A DNA stretch of 64,000 nt, from contig OX235270.1 of assembly GCA_944472135.2 (NCBI GenBank), forward strand, positions 48,980,352 to 49,044,351. Reading direction: 5' to 3'. A program made the translations under genes and the position numbers. The notes under the pieces are model-generated. The model searched no databases and was not told where the DNA came from. It was given only the letters and a program-made list of their open reading frames with translations. Source of the DNA: Trichobilharzia regenti (taxonomy: Eukaryota > Platyhelminthes > Trematoda > Strigeidida > Schistosomatidae). Below are positions 1-13,080 of this stretch, in pieces; position 1 is the stretch's first letter, and each line of letters opens with the position of its first letter.

Positions 1-97
1 GAGTAGTGTGATTGTTCGCGGTGAGAAAGAGGGTATTTTAGTTGCACAGCTTCTAACTTCGATTACTGCTGTGTTTTTGTAGAAGTCTCAAGAAGGG

Positions 98-460
98 ATG
101 CGAATAATTCCTACAAATGTTAACTGGAGAAGGCAGGCGTTACCATACTCTGCCTGTAAGAGTGATGTGATTTATTGTTCAAATGCTACAGTTTTATGTC
201 CTCGAGTTGAGCATAATTCATCCACAACGGTGTCGATAGATACTGTCTGCCGAAGTGGAGATTTTCATTTAGCGAGTTTCTTCAGCATTTGCATTGGTCA
301 TCCAGGCTTACAGCATAAATATCCACTATACGATGGATTTGACTGCTTGCTATCTGCAAGGTGCGGAACTTCGGTGGAATGCATTTATAACAATATTGTA
401 GCCGGACGTGAAAAATCAGTGTATATTACTGGAAAGGGCCTCGAGATATATGGAAGCTAA
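98..460 (+). CDS. Open frame of unknown identity, possible exon
   Basis: A 120-codon open frame beginning with ATG. I do not recognise the product. Just upstream, at about 62-81, is an acceptor-like T-rich stretch ending in TAG, and a GT at 360 could be a donor, so it could be an exon of a larger gene. It lies beyond the last FERM exon seen on the opposite strand. Its length is notable for AT-rich sequence, but it has no clear domain, signal peptide or membrane segment. It may be chance. Confidence 0.25.
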   Translation: MRIIPTNVNWRRQALPYSACKSDVIYCSNATVLCPRVEHNSSTTVSIDTVCRSGDFHLASFFSICIGHPGLQHKYPLYDGFDCLLSARCGTSVECIYNNIVAGREKSVYITGKGLEIYGS

Positions 461-704
461 CAGATAGAAGGGAGAGGAAAATGACATTTACTATTCTGTG
501 GATTGTTCAGAAAAGTGCTCGTTTTCATACGAAACGAGTTGTTTAATCGGACTGGAATACAAAACAAATCAACTGTTAACTATACACTGAGGGTAAAGTC
601 CGCAATATTACATTGATATAACGCTTTTGGTTACAGGACCTGCACTGGAAATCAGTCCAAATCTTATACAGTTATGAAAATACTTTATGGACAAAGAGAC
701 TTAC

Positions 705-780
705 AACAATGGGGAAGAAATCCACTCCAAAAAGATGGTGTATCTGCGCCACTTTAAGATACTGAAGTTCCGCCTTGTCC
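705..780 (-). CDS. FERM gene exon (end of lobe F2)
   Basis: 76 nt encoding [12 protein letters not shown]...FGVDFFPIV, ending at a strong GTAAGT donor (704-699). It matches the conserved EMEYLKIAQ...YGVNYFAI block of merlin/ERM. No following F3 exon can be seen between this point and base 1. Confidence 0.86.
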
Positions 781-3700
781 CTAGAAATTATTTTGTATAT
801 TAATAAAAAAGTGAAATCAACAAACCGATTCATTCCTTTGTGGGATTTGTAGTATTCTTTAAACTTTTGAGTTACACCTTGCGTTGACTGAACCTGTGTC
901 CAGAGTTGAGCTGGAATCAATCTAATAATGCGACGTGGCAAGGAGGTCAACTCTTCTGTGTCACTAAGCTCATCTTCACAAACATCACCATATTCTGCCT
1001 ATAAAGAAAAACATCTGCTCTTAGTCTGATCACTTTTGCAGAATGATGCAACCCGAAGGTACCTGGAAGATTTTAGACGGTTATTAAAGAAAGCCCTTAT
1101 GAAAATATGGATAGTAAAATGCGCTGACAATCAACACTCTCTTATAGTTTATTTATACTGCCAACCCATTGTTGTATACTAAGGTTCACAGTTCACAAAC
1201 AATCTATGTTCTGCAGAAGAGTATTTTTGTATTAAATTAGGCTAAACGTTTTTTTATGTCATTCATGCAATACTTTTGAAAACTAAATTCTAGATGACTA
1301 GAACTGTATACATAAAATACGACGAAATTTCTTAAGCATCACTATAATTTGGAAGGAACATTTACATCTATATGAAGTCCTTTTTATAAAATCCTTAAAT
1401 TTTCAAGCACAGATGGGAAAAATTGAAGGAGAAAGTGCATGCAACGACTATAAAAATCTGAAAAACCCATAAGCGTACAAATGTAAACATTATTAAGGTA
1501 CATTTTCTTTTTAGCTTTGAAAACCTAAGAGTTAACCTTATTTCACTTTATACACCTAAAACACTTTCCGCTACTTCACTACTCACAAATGTTGAACATA
1601 CCTGAGACGCCAGTGAAGCAAGTAGAATAGCCACGTCCAGTGAGGGACAAAGATCGCCTAAATAAAAATTGATATAATGATATAACTCATCTACATATCA
1701 TACAATTATTTATCGTACAGTTTAATTAAATGTATGCAAATCTTGAACAGTTTTGTTTACGAATGCACTAGCAATTTTGTACATACCTAAAAATGAAACA
1801 TAATCAAGAAAATGAAGTAAAACCGTGTTAAACAGGTGTCATTTTATCGGTTCACACTCTAATGAACCAAAGATATTGGGAATAGGAAACACACAAATTG
1901 AAAAGGTAAAAATATATATGAATTTTAACGGAATCTACTGAGGTAAGACCTTTCGACAGCGATTATTCATAATTTCGTCTAAATAAGTGACAATGAGCCG
2001 TGAACTCTTGCAGATTTCTGTTCACAGTTGATACTATTAAGAACCAGTGTTTGGTTTATGTTTAGATAAAGTGTGCTGAGTGGAGTGTGGGATACGCATA
2101 TGGAGGATATTCTCCTATAGGGAAAAACCACAGATGTACATTTTAGTAGCAGCAATGAAAATGGATATCCTTAAAGAAAATTTCAGATAGTTCGTCATAA
2201 GCCTCAATGAGACTGAAACTGATCAATCGTCGTAAGTCCATCGATGTGACAAATTCGCAGATATTCAGAATAGATGGGTTTTATTGTTTACTTCAGCTAT
2301 AACAGTCATTGTCAAGCAACAATGGGCATGCTTGTGTTTCTGCAACTTGTGATAAATATATATTTGACACATCTATGATTAAACGTGAAAGATGTGGTTT
2401 TCCCAGGCTGACGATATCTGAGTTCCAGTTTTCTATCAGATGTGGATGTATGTCACAGTGCCATTAGTTTATACAATTCATCATTGATGTTAGACAAGGT
2501 CACCAACTTTCTTAGCTATCGGAGTAATAAGTAAGGAAGATGAGTTAATCAGATAAGGGCTGGGTCCGATTCCTAACCTTCTAAATGTTACACTAATTAA
2601 CCTACTCTGACAGTTATTACTTAAACTCATTGCAGGTAGTAATTTAGGTTGTTTTTGTTTTAGTGCATAGTTTGGTACAAAGCATACCCTCCCACAATTT
2701 CTTTTGTGGGTTTCTAAAGCAAATTATATAATTTCTCAGTCACTGCACGATGAGAATCGTTTCATTTCCCATTGATCAGTGAATAATTTCATTCTTAAAA
2801 GTATTGCAGAGATGTGACCCCATGGTTTGAGCATCTCATCCCTTTCAACAACGGCTTATTGCAATAAGGATTCATCCGTATCCGTCTCTCGCTTCATCTT
2901 AGGAGCCGCCAAGTAAGACATTATTCCTTCTTGTGACTGAAGACGCTACCGACTAGAAGGAGGTTATAATCGTAACAAACCGTATGCAGTCGTTGTTATC
3001 AATCTATACTGATCTCGCAGATATGCGTGAAATCGGCTTTACGGATTATTGCCGTTTGCGAACCCCAACATCAAGTTCAACTATTAGGTAGTGGTCAGTT
3101 GAAACAGTCATTTGTTATGAAAATATTCCCCATTTTACTTGTCGAACGCCAACAGAATTTAAGAAGCAAGTCGAAAAATAGGCACGAGTGCTTATCGGCT
3201 TTCTGTTTAACTTGTTACTAGGATGTAACCAATTAAAAATTACCCTCTATGTTTCACGTCAAACGACTAAGAAGGCGTAACTTTCGCAAAAACCTAATAA
3301 GTAAGGGTCCGTGAGGTCAGTAAGTCTCATACAATTCCGGCTAGAATCGAAGTATTTATGAATAGTTTAAATTTGTGTTCATTCACAGAATCAAGCAAAC
3401 AATAATCATGGAATAGATCGTTACACGGTGAACGATTTTAAAAGGATCCAAGAAACACTAAAAGTGCAGTTTTTGTTTAGTTTCATATATAAAATACACT
3501 AAAACTTACCAAAACAATTTCCATTCATATTAGATTCGCTTCTATTCAAAATCGTGGCTTTAACGCTTAAATAGAATAGACGACGAGTTGTAGCCTGTAT
3601 CAGTTCCTGTTCAACATCTTCAGGGAAGAATTTTGTATGGAAAAAAAAGCAGAGAGGTTTAGAGACGTCTTCTGGCTTCTGAGAAATAATCTAGAAATTG

Positions 3701-3871
3701 ATAATTAGGGGGATAATGGTGAATTACTTTTTTGTCCAGCTTTAACCAATGAGAAAGTCGCATTCTTCCATTAGGGAAGAAACTGTAAAATTGTAGTCCA
3801 AAATACCACGTCTCCCGTAGTCCGATTGTGCTACAAACTAGGTCGAAGAGATATTTTCCTGTACTTTTTGG
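705..3871 (-). CDS. Merlin/ERM-family FERM-domain protein, partial gene (5 exons)
   Basis: FERM proteins link membrane proteins to cortical actin. Joined in order, the exons at 3871-3728, 3678-3510, 1657-1602, 998-826 and 780-705 keep frame and read as FERM lobes F1 to F2. Recognisable stretches are [20 protein letters not shown] and WLKLDKK (F1), then [25 protein letters not shown] and [10 protein letters not shown]...GVDFFPI (F2), colinear with merlin and ezrin/radixin/moesin. All introns have GT-AG ends; they are 49 nt, about 1.85 kb, about 0.6 kb and 45 nt. The first coding exon (start of F1) and the F3 lobe with the C-terminal tail were not found; F3 is probably beyond base 1. Lobe F1 has about eight extra residues before WLKLDKK. 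DLVC and GLRETW lean towards merlin, but I would not choose between merlin and ERM. Confidence 0.88.
826..998 (-). CDS. FERM gene exon (lobe F2, acidic loop)
   Basis: Begins in phase 0 after TTTATAG. It encodes [20 protein letters not shown] and IPAQLWTQ up to KGMNR. It ends at a 45-nt intron (781-825) with GTTTG and CTAG ends. That intron has no in-frame stop, so its retention would insert 15 residues without breaking the frame. Confidence 0.85.
1602..1657 (-). CDS. FERM gene exon (lobe F2)
   Basis: 56 nt, phase 2 to 0, with acceptor TTTAG and donor GTATGT. It encodes [16 protein letters not shown], matching the F2 helix of ERM/merlin (consensus like PEASVLLASYAVQ). Confidence 0.85.
1658..3509. 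other. FERM gene intron, nothing else recognised
   Basis: AT-rich sequence between two FERM exons. It contains short chance frames only, with no recognisable repeat or RNA gene. Confidence 0.6.
3510..3678 (-). CDS. FERM gene exon (F1/F2 boundary)
   Basis: 56 codons plus 1 nt. A 49-nt intron ending TTTCTCAG separates it from the previous exon; the donor is GTAAGT. It encodes [16 protein letters not shown] and [13 protein letters not shown], the start of lobe F2. The split glycine codon is completed by the next exon. Confidence 0.86.
3728..3871 (-). CDS. FERM gene exon (lobe F1)
   Basis: 48 codons, phase 0 to 0. The acceptor is a T-rich stretch ending CACAG just upstream; the donor is GTAATT at 3727-3722. 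It encodes the F1 stretch from [11 protein letters not shown] to WLKLDKK. The exon with the initiator Met was not found upstream. Confidence 0.85.
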
Positions 3872-5937
3872 CTGTGAAGATATAATCCGATACAATAAAT
3901 TAAACATACTGATATATTAAATTCCAATTCCGACTCATGTAGAGTAACTCGGATTTTTAGATACTTAGAATTTGAATTATTCCACTTCATTGATAAGTAA
4001 AACCAGTAGACAGAAAATGTTTAAATATCAGCTGTCTTCACTCTCATAACGATGGCCACAATTTGTTGTAAGTAGATCTGTAGAGAGAAAAATGGTACAC
4101 TTCATTATAACCAGATATAAAATTGTAAGTTAACACTTCTGGTAAGTGGTTTCGAAAAGTGTGACACGAAACTGAATTACTGGAGTTTAAATGCATCATG
4201 CAACCAAGTTAGAAAGTGTAAATATTTGTTTGCGATTGGAATAAATGCAGGCAGTTTGTAATGATAATGGCTAGACGCACTCATTTACCATGACGCATGG
4301 AAACAGATCGCCAATTATGTCAGAAATGTGAAAATAACCATGAGTGACAGAAACCTTCAGACTTGTTACTCGTTACTTGAAACGGAGTGCCTGAATAAGC
4401 TCGTCGGAGCCATAAAACACATTTCTTCTCTAGGAAGCAAACCTATTCGTGTGAAGACTAATAAAAATGATAAAAATAATCCCACTAAAATAGACAATTT
4501 ATTTGAAACTACAATTAAATGTAAAGGTTGAATAAATAGGACACTTTTATGAGAAGTTACTGAAAACATTATTTCAAGTTTGAGGAATGTTACTCGAAGT
4601 TCAATCCATCATAAGAAGTGTGATTATTGGAAGAAGTCGGCATGTTTATGAATAGGATCCGACTTATAATTTAGTTGTAACAAAAAATGGTGAGGATTTC
4701 TTACAATGTGTATAGTTGGCCAGTATACAGTCTAACTTCATTATGAAGCTTACTACGTCGCGTTTCATGAAGAAACTGAGGAAAAGGTCTTGCTAACTAA
4801 AACTCTAGCATCTCAAACTTCGAATATATGTCGGATTTGGGACATGCACCCAAGAACTAAGTGTAATTACTCACCTAACTGTGCATCTGGTCAATATACC
4901 GAATATATAATATTCATCCTCCAACTATCAGATTGTTTTGCTAGTTTTCGTGAAGTTAGTGGCATGGGGATAGCACTGAGCAACAGAGCAGAAAACTTAA
5001 TGTTTTATTGGATCTCTTAAGACTACCTGAAAGTATCCGTGGGAGTAAGGAAATGTTGCGAGATCCATCAATCCTTTCTCGTGACCACCACTTAGGTATC
5101 CATTAGCTATAGTCAAAAGGAAGAAAAGGTCAAGTTTTATGCAAATCCAATTTAATACTTGGAGAGAAGTGTCCAGGTAGTCATTCTAGCAGTTACAGCT
5201 CAATAAGGGGACCATGTCGGCCCGTAGAATATATTCTGGATAGCTACGGTGACCGATGTCGAGAATCTGACAACAGTCATATACAAACAAAAAGAGACAC
5301 CACGTCTTCTGGTGACCATACACATCAAGCCAGTAATGAGCATAAATGTACTCCCTAGCTACATTTTAAATATAGAAGATTCGGTGGAAGTCAGCTGTAA
5401 ACAAAAGCTATGTCTTCACCCTTCTACAGATATATTTACCCATATCTAGCACTTACTATATTTCTTGACCTAAAGACGTACTATTAGGCATATACTTCGT
5501 TGGATTTCATAACGCCACCAATTCTTTTTAAGCAACAGACCGATTAAAGCTATATTTAGCTCATAATAGCTCACCTTGTTGATACGGGACATCAAGTGGA
5601 CCCCAGAAGGCCGTTTAAAGTTACTTTTCACATTTTATCTAACCTTTCTCATGCACTACGATCCTGACTTTTGCATACAGTGGATGCGGTCGGAATTTAT
5701 CTGCGTACAGCCCCTTTCTTTGCTGTGGCAGTCAACATAATAAGTAGAGTATTGCCAAATATTTTTCCTTATCTTTGTAACTACCATTTGGCATTGTTAA
5801 TATTTTATCGTGATCAACACTTTACGTAACTTAGTTGGCCTTTACATATCTTGGGATCAATATGTAATTCAACTGTCTATTCTTCTTAATCCTACAAATA
5901 TTAAGTGTCGTTTTTGAACTGTAATTTCATTGATCTT

Positions 5938-5980
<43 letters not shown>

Positions 5981-6392
5981 GTAGAGCCAGAAGAGGAAAC
6001 AATTGAAAAGGATATTCTTCGCTCAACTTATTTCTAAATGTATGAATGAATATTTTCGCTATATTGAAATCTTTAGTTACATCATCGCGGTGTACCCTGA
6101 ACTGTCCTATTTAGACGGTTGCAGATGCGCCGTACCGACGACAACCAACCAACCTTGATCCAAGGCTTCCTGTCGATTGCCTCCAATCATCTAATAACTA
6201 ACCTTGTTTATATAACTATTGTTACTTCCGTTAATTCTCAAAATTGATAAAACTTTCTTGACCAGTATATAACTAGTACAAAATTTAGATGTAAAAGTAT
6301 ACATTAGTGTAGAACTATTAGTGAGGGACTAATTGGAAAGTAATACATTTCTCCACTCGATTTATTGCTTTTTTCCAAACTATGTAAACTAT
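3872..6392. other. AT-rich non-coding stretch
   Basis: No exon could be recognised on either strand. The missing first coding exon of the FERM gene should lie here or further right. The only clear structure is the (TA)n tract at 5941-5977. Confidence 0.5.
5941..5977. repeat. (TA)n microsatellite
   Basis: Uninterrupted TA dinucleotide run of about 37 bases. Confidence 0.95.
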
Positions 6393-6594
6393 GTGCGTCG
6401 GTGGCACAGTGGTTAGGACTCTCGCCGACCATGCATATGGTCTGAGGATCGATCCCCTGCTGACATGCACCTGATATCTATGGTCGGCCTGCAAAATTTG
6501 GGCTACCGATATCCATGCTGAAAATTCCATACTTGTACCAAAAATAGGTGTGGAATCAAGCTGTAATCAAAAATAATAATAAAAAAAATAAATA
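6393..6594 (+). mobile_element. tRNA-headed SINE, type 1
   Basis: The head carries an A-box-like GGCACAGTGGTTAGGACTC and a B-box-like GGATCGATCCC, the RNA polymerase III promoter layout of a tRNA-derived SINE. A non-tRNA body follows, ending in an A-rich AAT/A tail. The head matches the element at 62632, but the body differs. It should not be read as a functional tRNA, because the anticodon arm and acceptor stem do not close. Confidence 0.75.
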
Positions 6595-9500
6595 GGATGA
6601 AGTGATTTCCGGTAAACCTGCTTGAAAGAAGTCACACACTTACAAGCGAGAACCATGACAATCACAAAATACCGGGCAGATAACATAGCTGGCCCCTTAA
6701 TCTAATGAGTTCGCGAGATAGCTGATTACACATCACCACAAATATGGAAGACTATGCACTGATCACACACTGCCATAAAGTCCTACGATGAATCAAAACA
6801 AATTAATGTAACCGACTGAAATTTATTTGAAAACTACACATTCATATCCGGTGGAAACTATTTATTTTTGCGACTATATCGAATCTTATTTGTTGAACAA
6901 CTAATGAAGTGCAGTACTGAAGAGAAAATCCACAATTCTACCTTTCACAGTCCGGGAAATAACGATAAACTTTTTGATAGTATTTGATATACCTTATGCT
7001 TCACTATATTGTTTTCTCCCTTTAGTAGTTAATCTTCTGAAAACCCTTTGACCCTACTACCTTATTACACTCTATTATGAGTGTAGTGACTGAATATTTT
7101 CAGAGAGAAATACATAATTCTTCCCATATGTAATTACAATATATACTCTTAAAATAAAGCTGTTGGAAAGACAGTTGTATAATATTGGCATGTCACTGTT
7201 CTACGTTTCATCGCGTGTACGTCATCATCAATTACCTAAAAATTACGCCATTTATTTTTTAATCAACACAACTTTGCTGATATAATTACACTGATGTATG
7301 AGTCATGATAATGCAAATATATAGACCCATAAACTGGTTTACTTATCGATGAATCACCCTGTAATTAAAAAGCTGTATATACATAGCCAATCACAAGAAG
7401 TTTGGGAGTTATCAATGATTTAAATGATCCTTTTTCAAAACAAAAGGGACTTATTCATCCATAGTTACCAAACTACAATGCTTTTCCTACCTAAGGACAG
7501 GCAGATTCGGTCAATGAAACAATTCGAATGGCACCTCACCAAATTTATAATTCACTGAATAATTTTGTCATCAATAAATCTAGAAAACCAGCTTTACTAT
7601 AATATGACTTTCGCTTAAAATAGCCTCCTATCCTCATAACTTTATTTCTAACCACGACTTTTACAACAGTAACTTGATGCGTAAATAATATCCGGGTTCC
7701 TACCGCATAGTGGGATTTAAGTGGCACGTCGCCAGTGTCCCACACAAAATCCTACCAGTCTCTGTTCTGTGTAGATTCTTGAACCATCTTATCATTCTAT
7801 GAAACGCAAACACTTTCAGGGTATATCCATTTAACAATGATACTGTCGAATACTTTTCATCTTTTGTTGGTTACTAATTTTGCATCCACTGCATACAGTG
7901 TTAACTAGATTTCCAATGGAAATTGACATTTTACCTGAGTTTTCCATGGAAACGTTGAACAATTGAATGGTATTCACACATTTGTTTCACTTATTATAAC
8001 TTTCATCCCACGATGAAATGACTTAGAACAGTGAGACAAAAGCAGCTTTCTAAATAAACAAACTGAAGTAAGCAATACAAAGAGTTTAAACTGCTAACGA
8101 CAGTTAACTAGTTAAAATCACTCACAATAAAAAGATTGAAATACAAACTTAAGTACTCTGGAATTCCGTTATTTTCAGTTTATGTACAAAATTGCATATA
8201 CCCATAGATCAATATTAACAATCTAATAGTGTACAAAAGCACCAAACACGTAAGTATACATTATACAAAGAGAAACAACCAGTAACTATCACGACTACAT
8301 ATAAGTGACCTTATTTACTTCTTTTCTACTGAGTGAAACCCTCTGCCTTTCAGTAAAACATGTCCAGCTGTTACAGACCGAGGTTACACTAGTGCTGAAT
8401 CGAAGCAAGCGAATTCTGAACTAACGTTTTTCTCTATAGTGAACGGATTCTGATATGACTTGAAATTGGGGTAGGAACAGCAGTTCTGCTTTCTTTGAGC
8501 CGTACTCACAGTATTTAAATGCTTATTGGTATTTTTCAGCGTCACTACAGTCCTCTCAGCCCTGATTATCACTGACTGGCATTAATTAGACACTTATGGG
8601 ATTAATTAATGCAAGTACAATCTTTATACAATATCCGCATTACTTCAGTTTGAACACGCAAAACATTCACCTAGCATCAGACCCCATTAATAAAAAAGAT
8701 AATTACTGTTAATGAACTTTTCCTAGAATATCCTGTGTACATATGTACATAATTGTAGGTTCGGAAAAGGAAATTATCGAAAAGAATATTCTTTGGTCAA
8801 ATTTTCTTTTCTCTTCTAAGCGTCTGAATGTTTTCCTTAAATTTAGAATTAGATTAGCATTATAGTTAGTTTGAGAAACGCAGGTAATAAATTAAGATAC
8901 TGACTAGAACTGCTTACATTTTACGCAAAAAGTTTTCTGCCGAAAACACAGACAAAATAAGGTCGATTTATATTTAAAAACTATCACAAATAAAAGTATA
9001 TTACGGAATTAAACAAATTTATTGCAGTACCTCCTAAAAATATATTATGTTCTTTCACTAGAGTTGAGAAATCCGCTATTTATTACTAATGACAAGTGAA
9101 CTGACCAGAAGCTACTTTACAAAGTCAAAATGTGCCAAGTAATACTTCGGTAGCTTTACAGACATGCACCGTATCCAGATGTAATGGGCGCCAAAACTAC
9201 CATATCCACTTTCAGTTCCCGTTTATGTGACTGAAATTGTCTGTCACGTCCAAGGTCATTGGTGGAGTAAGGCCCTGTAAAGGTCATTTTCGTCCATGCT
9301 TGTCTCCCATATTGGGTTGCAGTTCCTTAACCGTTCGTTTACACACTGGTTTTTACGCTAATCCTGCAGTTATTTACAACTTATCTTGATGCACATTGTT
9401 CACAAATGTTGCATTTCACCGCATTTTTGCTTCCGTTTTTGTTGAAATTAGTTATTTTGTTTGTTTCAGGAGATTTTACCACCAGGTCAGTTCATCCACT

Positions 9501-10287
9501 CCACTGTTATGTTTTCATCCATTGCTGTGATGTGTGGTTGCAAAATTTGATTGTTTTTCAGCCATTAGTGAGTTAGTAATGTGCAGAAGTTTTGGAATTC
9601 ATGCACATGAACATGTTTGGGTAGCCAAAGCCAGCTCATACTGCATGCAACAAACTACGAATGAATCTGGGGAAGTCTGCACGATCAGTTGTAGCGGCCG
9701 AAAAACATATCAAATATTGAAAATAAAGAATTCAGAGAAAATCGTGGTTTTTATATGCGATTGAACAAGGACACAACATTGGCCCGCGCTCAACGGATGA
9801 ATCTTCTTGCCTCTCCTCAGCTGCTCGCTTATCACAACTGCCGACCAACTCTGCCTCGTGCCGATTGACAAATCTACATCAGGATCAAATCTGCTTTTCT
9901 CTACGTAAGTACTCTCCAGCGGTCGGCATCTCTAGTGTGTAGTTGAGGATTTGCATACTTAAGGAAAGGACAATTTCATCCCTATCATTTTGTACGTTTA
10001 TATTTTGAGTATTGTGTGACTATTATAGTTTTTCATATAGCTTTATTTTTTGTGTATACCAACTTAAGTTAACTGAGTAACTTATATGTACATACAAAAA
10101 GTATTTATTTTGCCCTTTTCAATTGCGCGTACGCACATACTTAGTCGCTTGTTTCACTACACAATGTAGATATTAGCAAGGTTTTCGAAGAACATATAAT
10201 CCTGGACAATTCAGGACCTGGATTGAAGTTTAAAAAGCTTTGAAGCTCTTGGAGAAGATGAGTATACCATCAATGTGTCTTTTTCAG
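6595..10287. other. Non-coding stretch; GC-richer patch near 9780-9905
   Basis: No gene recognised. A less AT-rich patch at 9780-9905 ends at a good GTAAGT donor and could be a non-coding 5' exon or promoter-proximal region; this is inference only. Confidence 0.4.
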
Positions 10288-10411
10288 TTAAAAACCAGAT
10301 ATATTGTGAGAGAATCTAAATTAAACAAGGATGAAACACGTGAAGGAAGAATCTTTTTATGTTCTTCTGGATACAAAACGAAATCCAAAGTCAATTGGAA
10401 ACCTCTAAAAG
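10288..10411 (+). CDS. Candidate internal exon of unknown gene
   Basis: An open 124-nt stretch bounded by a T-rich acceptor ending TTTTCAG and a GGTAAATG donor. The open frame is basic and contains GRIFLCSSGYKTKSKVNW. I do not recognise the family. It could be an exon of the upstream part of either flanking gene or chance. Confidence 0.25.
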
Positions 10412-12864
10412 GTAAATGTTACCTATGGTTGTTGATGCCTAATGTACTAGAATAAAAATACATGAACTAAGACTCTCTGTAGTAGAGCCAGTGTTAACAG
10501 CCATTTGATATGTCGCAAAACGATTTAAAAAGCAGATAACATACGATGATCTGGTGAGTGGACGAACTATCTTAGTTAAAGGTAAGATTAAATTAACAAG
10601 AATAACGTTTCAGATTTTAGTCTACAATCGGTGGTTGTTTTAAAGTTACAACAAGCTGAGAAGCTGATTATTATTCGATGTGAAAACATTTGCTGAATGC
10701 AAATTGTTTGTTTCAGCTCTCATAAGGAAATTTTTATTCTTCAGATGTTCCCCCGTGGCTATGAATACGGGTATCCATGGTTTTTAAGAAAACTTTAAAT
10801 AAATTTTATTTGAACCAATGGTCTTCTTTTTTGGCAAAACGCCTGTCGGTACGATTAAACGATTAGTTGGCAAAGTAGGATGTTCTGTGATTGGGAATCG
10901 TAGTCGTTGTGTTTCAGATTAATATCGCGTGTCTAACTGTTATAACCCCATGGATTTAGCTTTTTACTCGGCACACTACCACATCTAGAACTCACAGGCA
11001 CACTGTCCTCGTTAAATTTACTATTTAAGTGATTGAAAATAGTGATTCACTTGAGGTGGTGGGATAGATAACCCGAAAACTTTCGTGAAGATTAAGATAT
11101 ACTTACTTTGTTCCAATAAGAGACTGTCTTTTTACCAAGAAAGTTCTCAGGATATTCACTAGGCTTTATTATTCAAAGATAGCGTTAAGGTTCTCACTAA
11201 GGTAGTAGTTACAGGAGATTACCTTCCGCAGAATCTATTTTAAGGTAGCTACGTAGATTTAGATAATGCGCCATAGGACTAACTGGCATATGTTAACTGC
11301 GTCTAAATACATATTTAGCGTATGTACACACATATTAACGTAGTCATCACATACGAGTTACTTTTATAAATAATGAATGTACCGTACAAGCGTTCACTTT
11401 GATTTGCATACCTATCTCAAACCTTATGCCCACGTGTATATGAAAGCCTAATACGCCCTTCATACAAGAAAGTCAGAAGTCGAGAATAAGTCTGGTCACT
11501 TGACAAGAGTAAACATTGGACACCTAAGTTAGACGACTTCGAACCAACCAATCAGATCGCTCAGGATCAAAAATGGATGGTGTTCACAATCTTCGTTACA
11601 AGCTTCACCCGGATTTGATTTTTGGGTTCTGTATGGAAAATGAGTTTACAGAAAGGACTAAAACCTGCATACGTGGAGGTACAATGACTACAGAAGTATT
11701 GCCTATCTGTTGATGCTTATGCATTCCGATACAATCGCTGTGGTAGCAAAAAGTCCGTAGGAGTTCGTTAGTGATGAAACATGGTGATATTTTAGGTGCT
11801 TTCTTCACAAAATAGAAACTTTGCTTTCGTTAAACTTTTAGTATATGCCATAATTGACTGCTGAGACCACCAGTATCAGATGAAGTTGCAAAAAGTGAAA
11901 ATACTGTAATGTCAACAGCGCAGCGGTATCAGTACTGTCGTGATATTTCGTCACAAAAGCTCAATGGTATATTTTATGTAATAGTAGGAGTTGGTGATAT
12001 CGTTCATACTGAGGAAGCGGTAATAATAATAATATATATATATTTCACATAAATTAAGCATTTACATGATTCACATACCGTTTGTACAGGCATGATCATA
12101 TTTGACAAGTGCAGTCTGAAATTGATCACTTTTATGAAATTAAAATTTGGAAAATGAATAGAAAACTTTACAAGAATAGAATATAAGGTTTTGGTTTAAT
12201 TCTAAATTATGATATTTAATGCATTCATAGTGAGTCAGATTCATGCGGGAATTATGAAATTTTTCGTTAATGGAATGTAAGAAGAGAGGTGATGTACATG
12301 TGCTGGAGTAAGCCACACTGGATCCAGACCGTTATTTTTATCATTTTATCAATCAATAAGAGTTGAAAGTTCATAAAAATCCACATCAGATGGTAAGTAC
12401 AGCATTATATTGGTATTAGCAGATAGAAGGGACAAATTGGTCGCAAAGTTAACTTTTCGATGTTGAACAGAATTCAGAATGGAATTTGTTCCGTTGTTCA
12501 TCGTAAGTGCTAACAATATTCTGGATACCGCTCAAGTAATACAAATGTAGAAAGCAGGATTACTGTTCATTAGCAGTGCTTCAATGCAATACCTTCGAGA
12601 AGTGAAGAAAACAGAAGCAGCCAGCAGATAATGATAATTTAAGTAAACAATATGCGATAACCGCAGTGTTTATTCTCCTTTTTTATTACTAGGAATTTCT
12701 AGTCATTGAGTTTTATAGCGTTACATACTAACGGTTAGTTTAAGTTTATAGTAGTAAACAACAACTGAAGCATAGAATAACAATAAAAAAAGTAAAAATT
12801 AGGGCGAAACGAATTATGGTTTTCACTCTTATATAGGGTAATGTTGGGAATAGTAACTGAAGAA
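10412..12864. other. Non-coding stretch
   Basis: No recognisable exon. A short phrase near 11543-11563 (ACCAACCAATCAGATCGCTC) recurs with one change near 62235-62255, so some old dispersed repeat is present. Confidence 0.4.
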
Positions 12865-13080
12865 GTGAAATCCAAATGCCAAAGTACATAAGTTATTTAA
12901 AGAAAAGAGGAAGTATGGTGATACTGATTTATGCTGTTGTTCTGATTTATACAGTTAGATGTCCTCCTGAAGTAGAGAAATCGTACCATGAGCCATATCT
13001 TCAAAGAGTTTGTACGCAAGCTGTGACATACAGGCAGCATTTATTTTTTATTTTATTTATTAATATTTTTTTTGAAGTAC
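12865..13080 (+). repeat. Diverged dispersed repeat, copy 1
   Basis: Shares a diverged block with 50170-50345. Both contain a near-match to TATACAGTT...TGTCCTNCTGAAGTAG followed by T-rich runs. Both copies lie just upstream of BEL-derived sequence. Confidence 0.5.
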
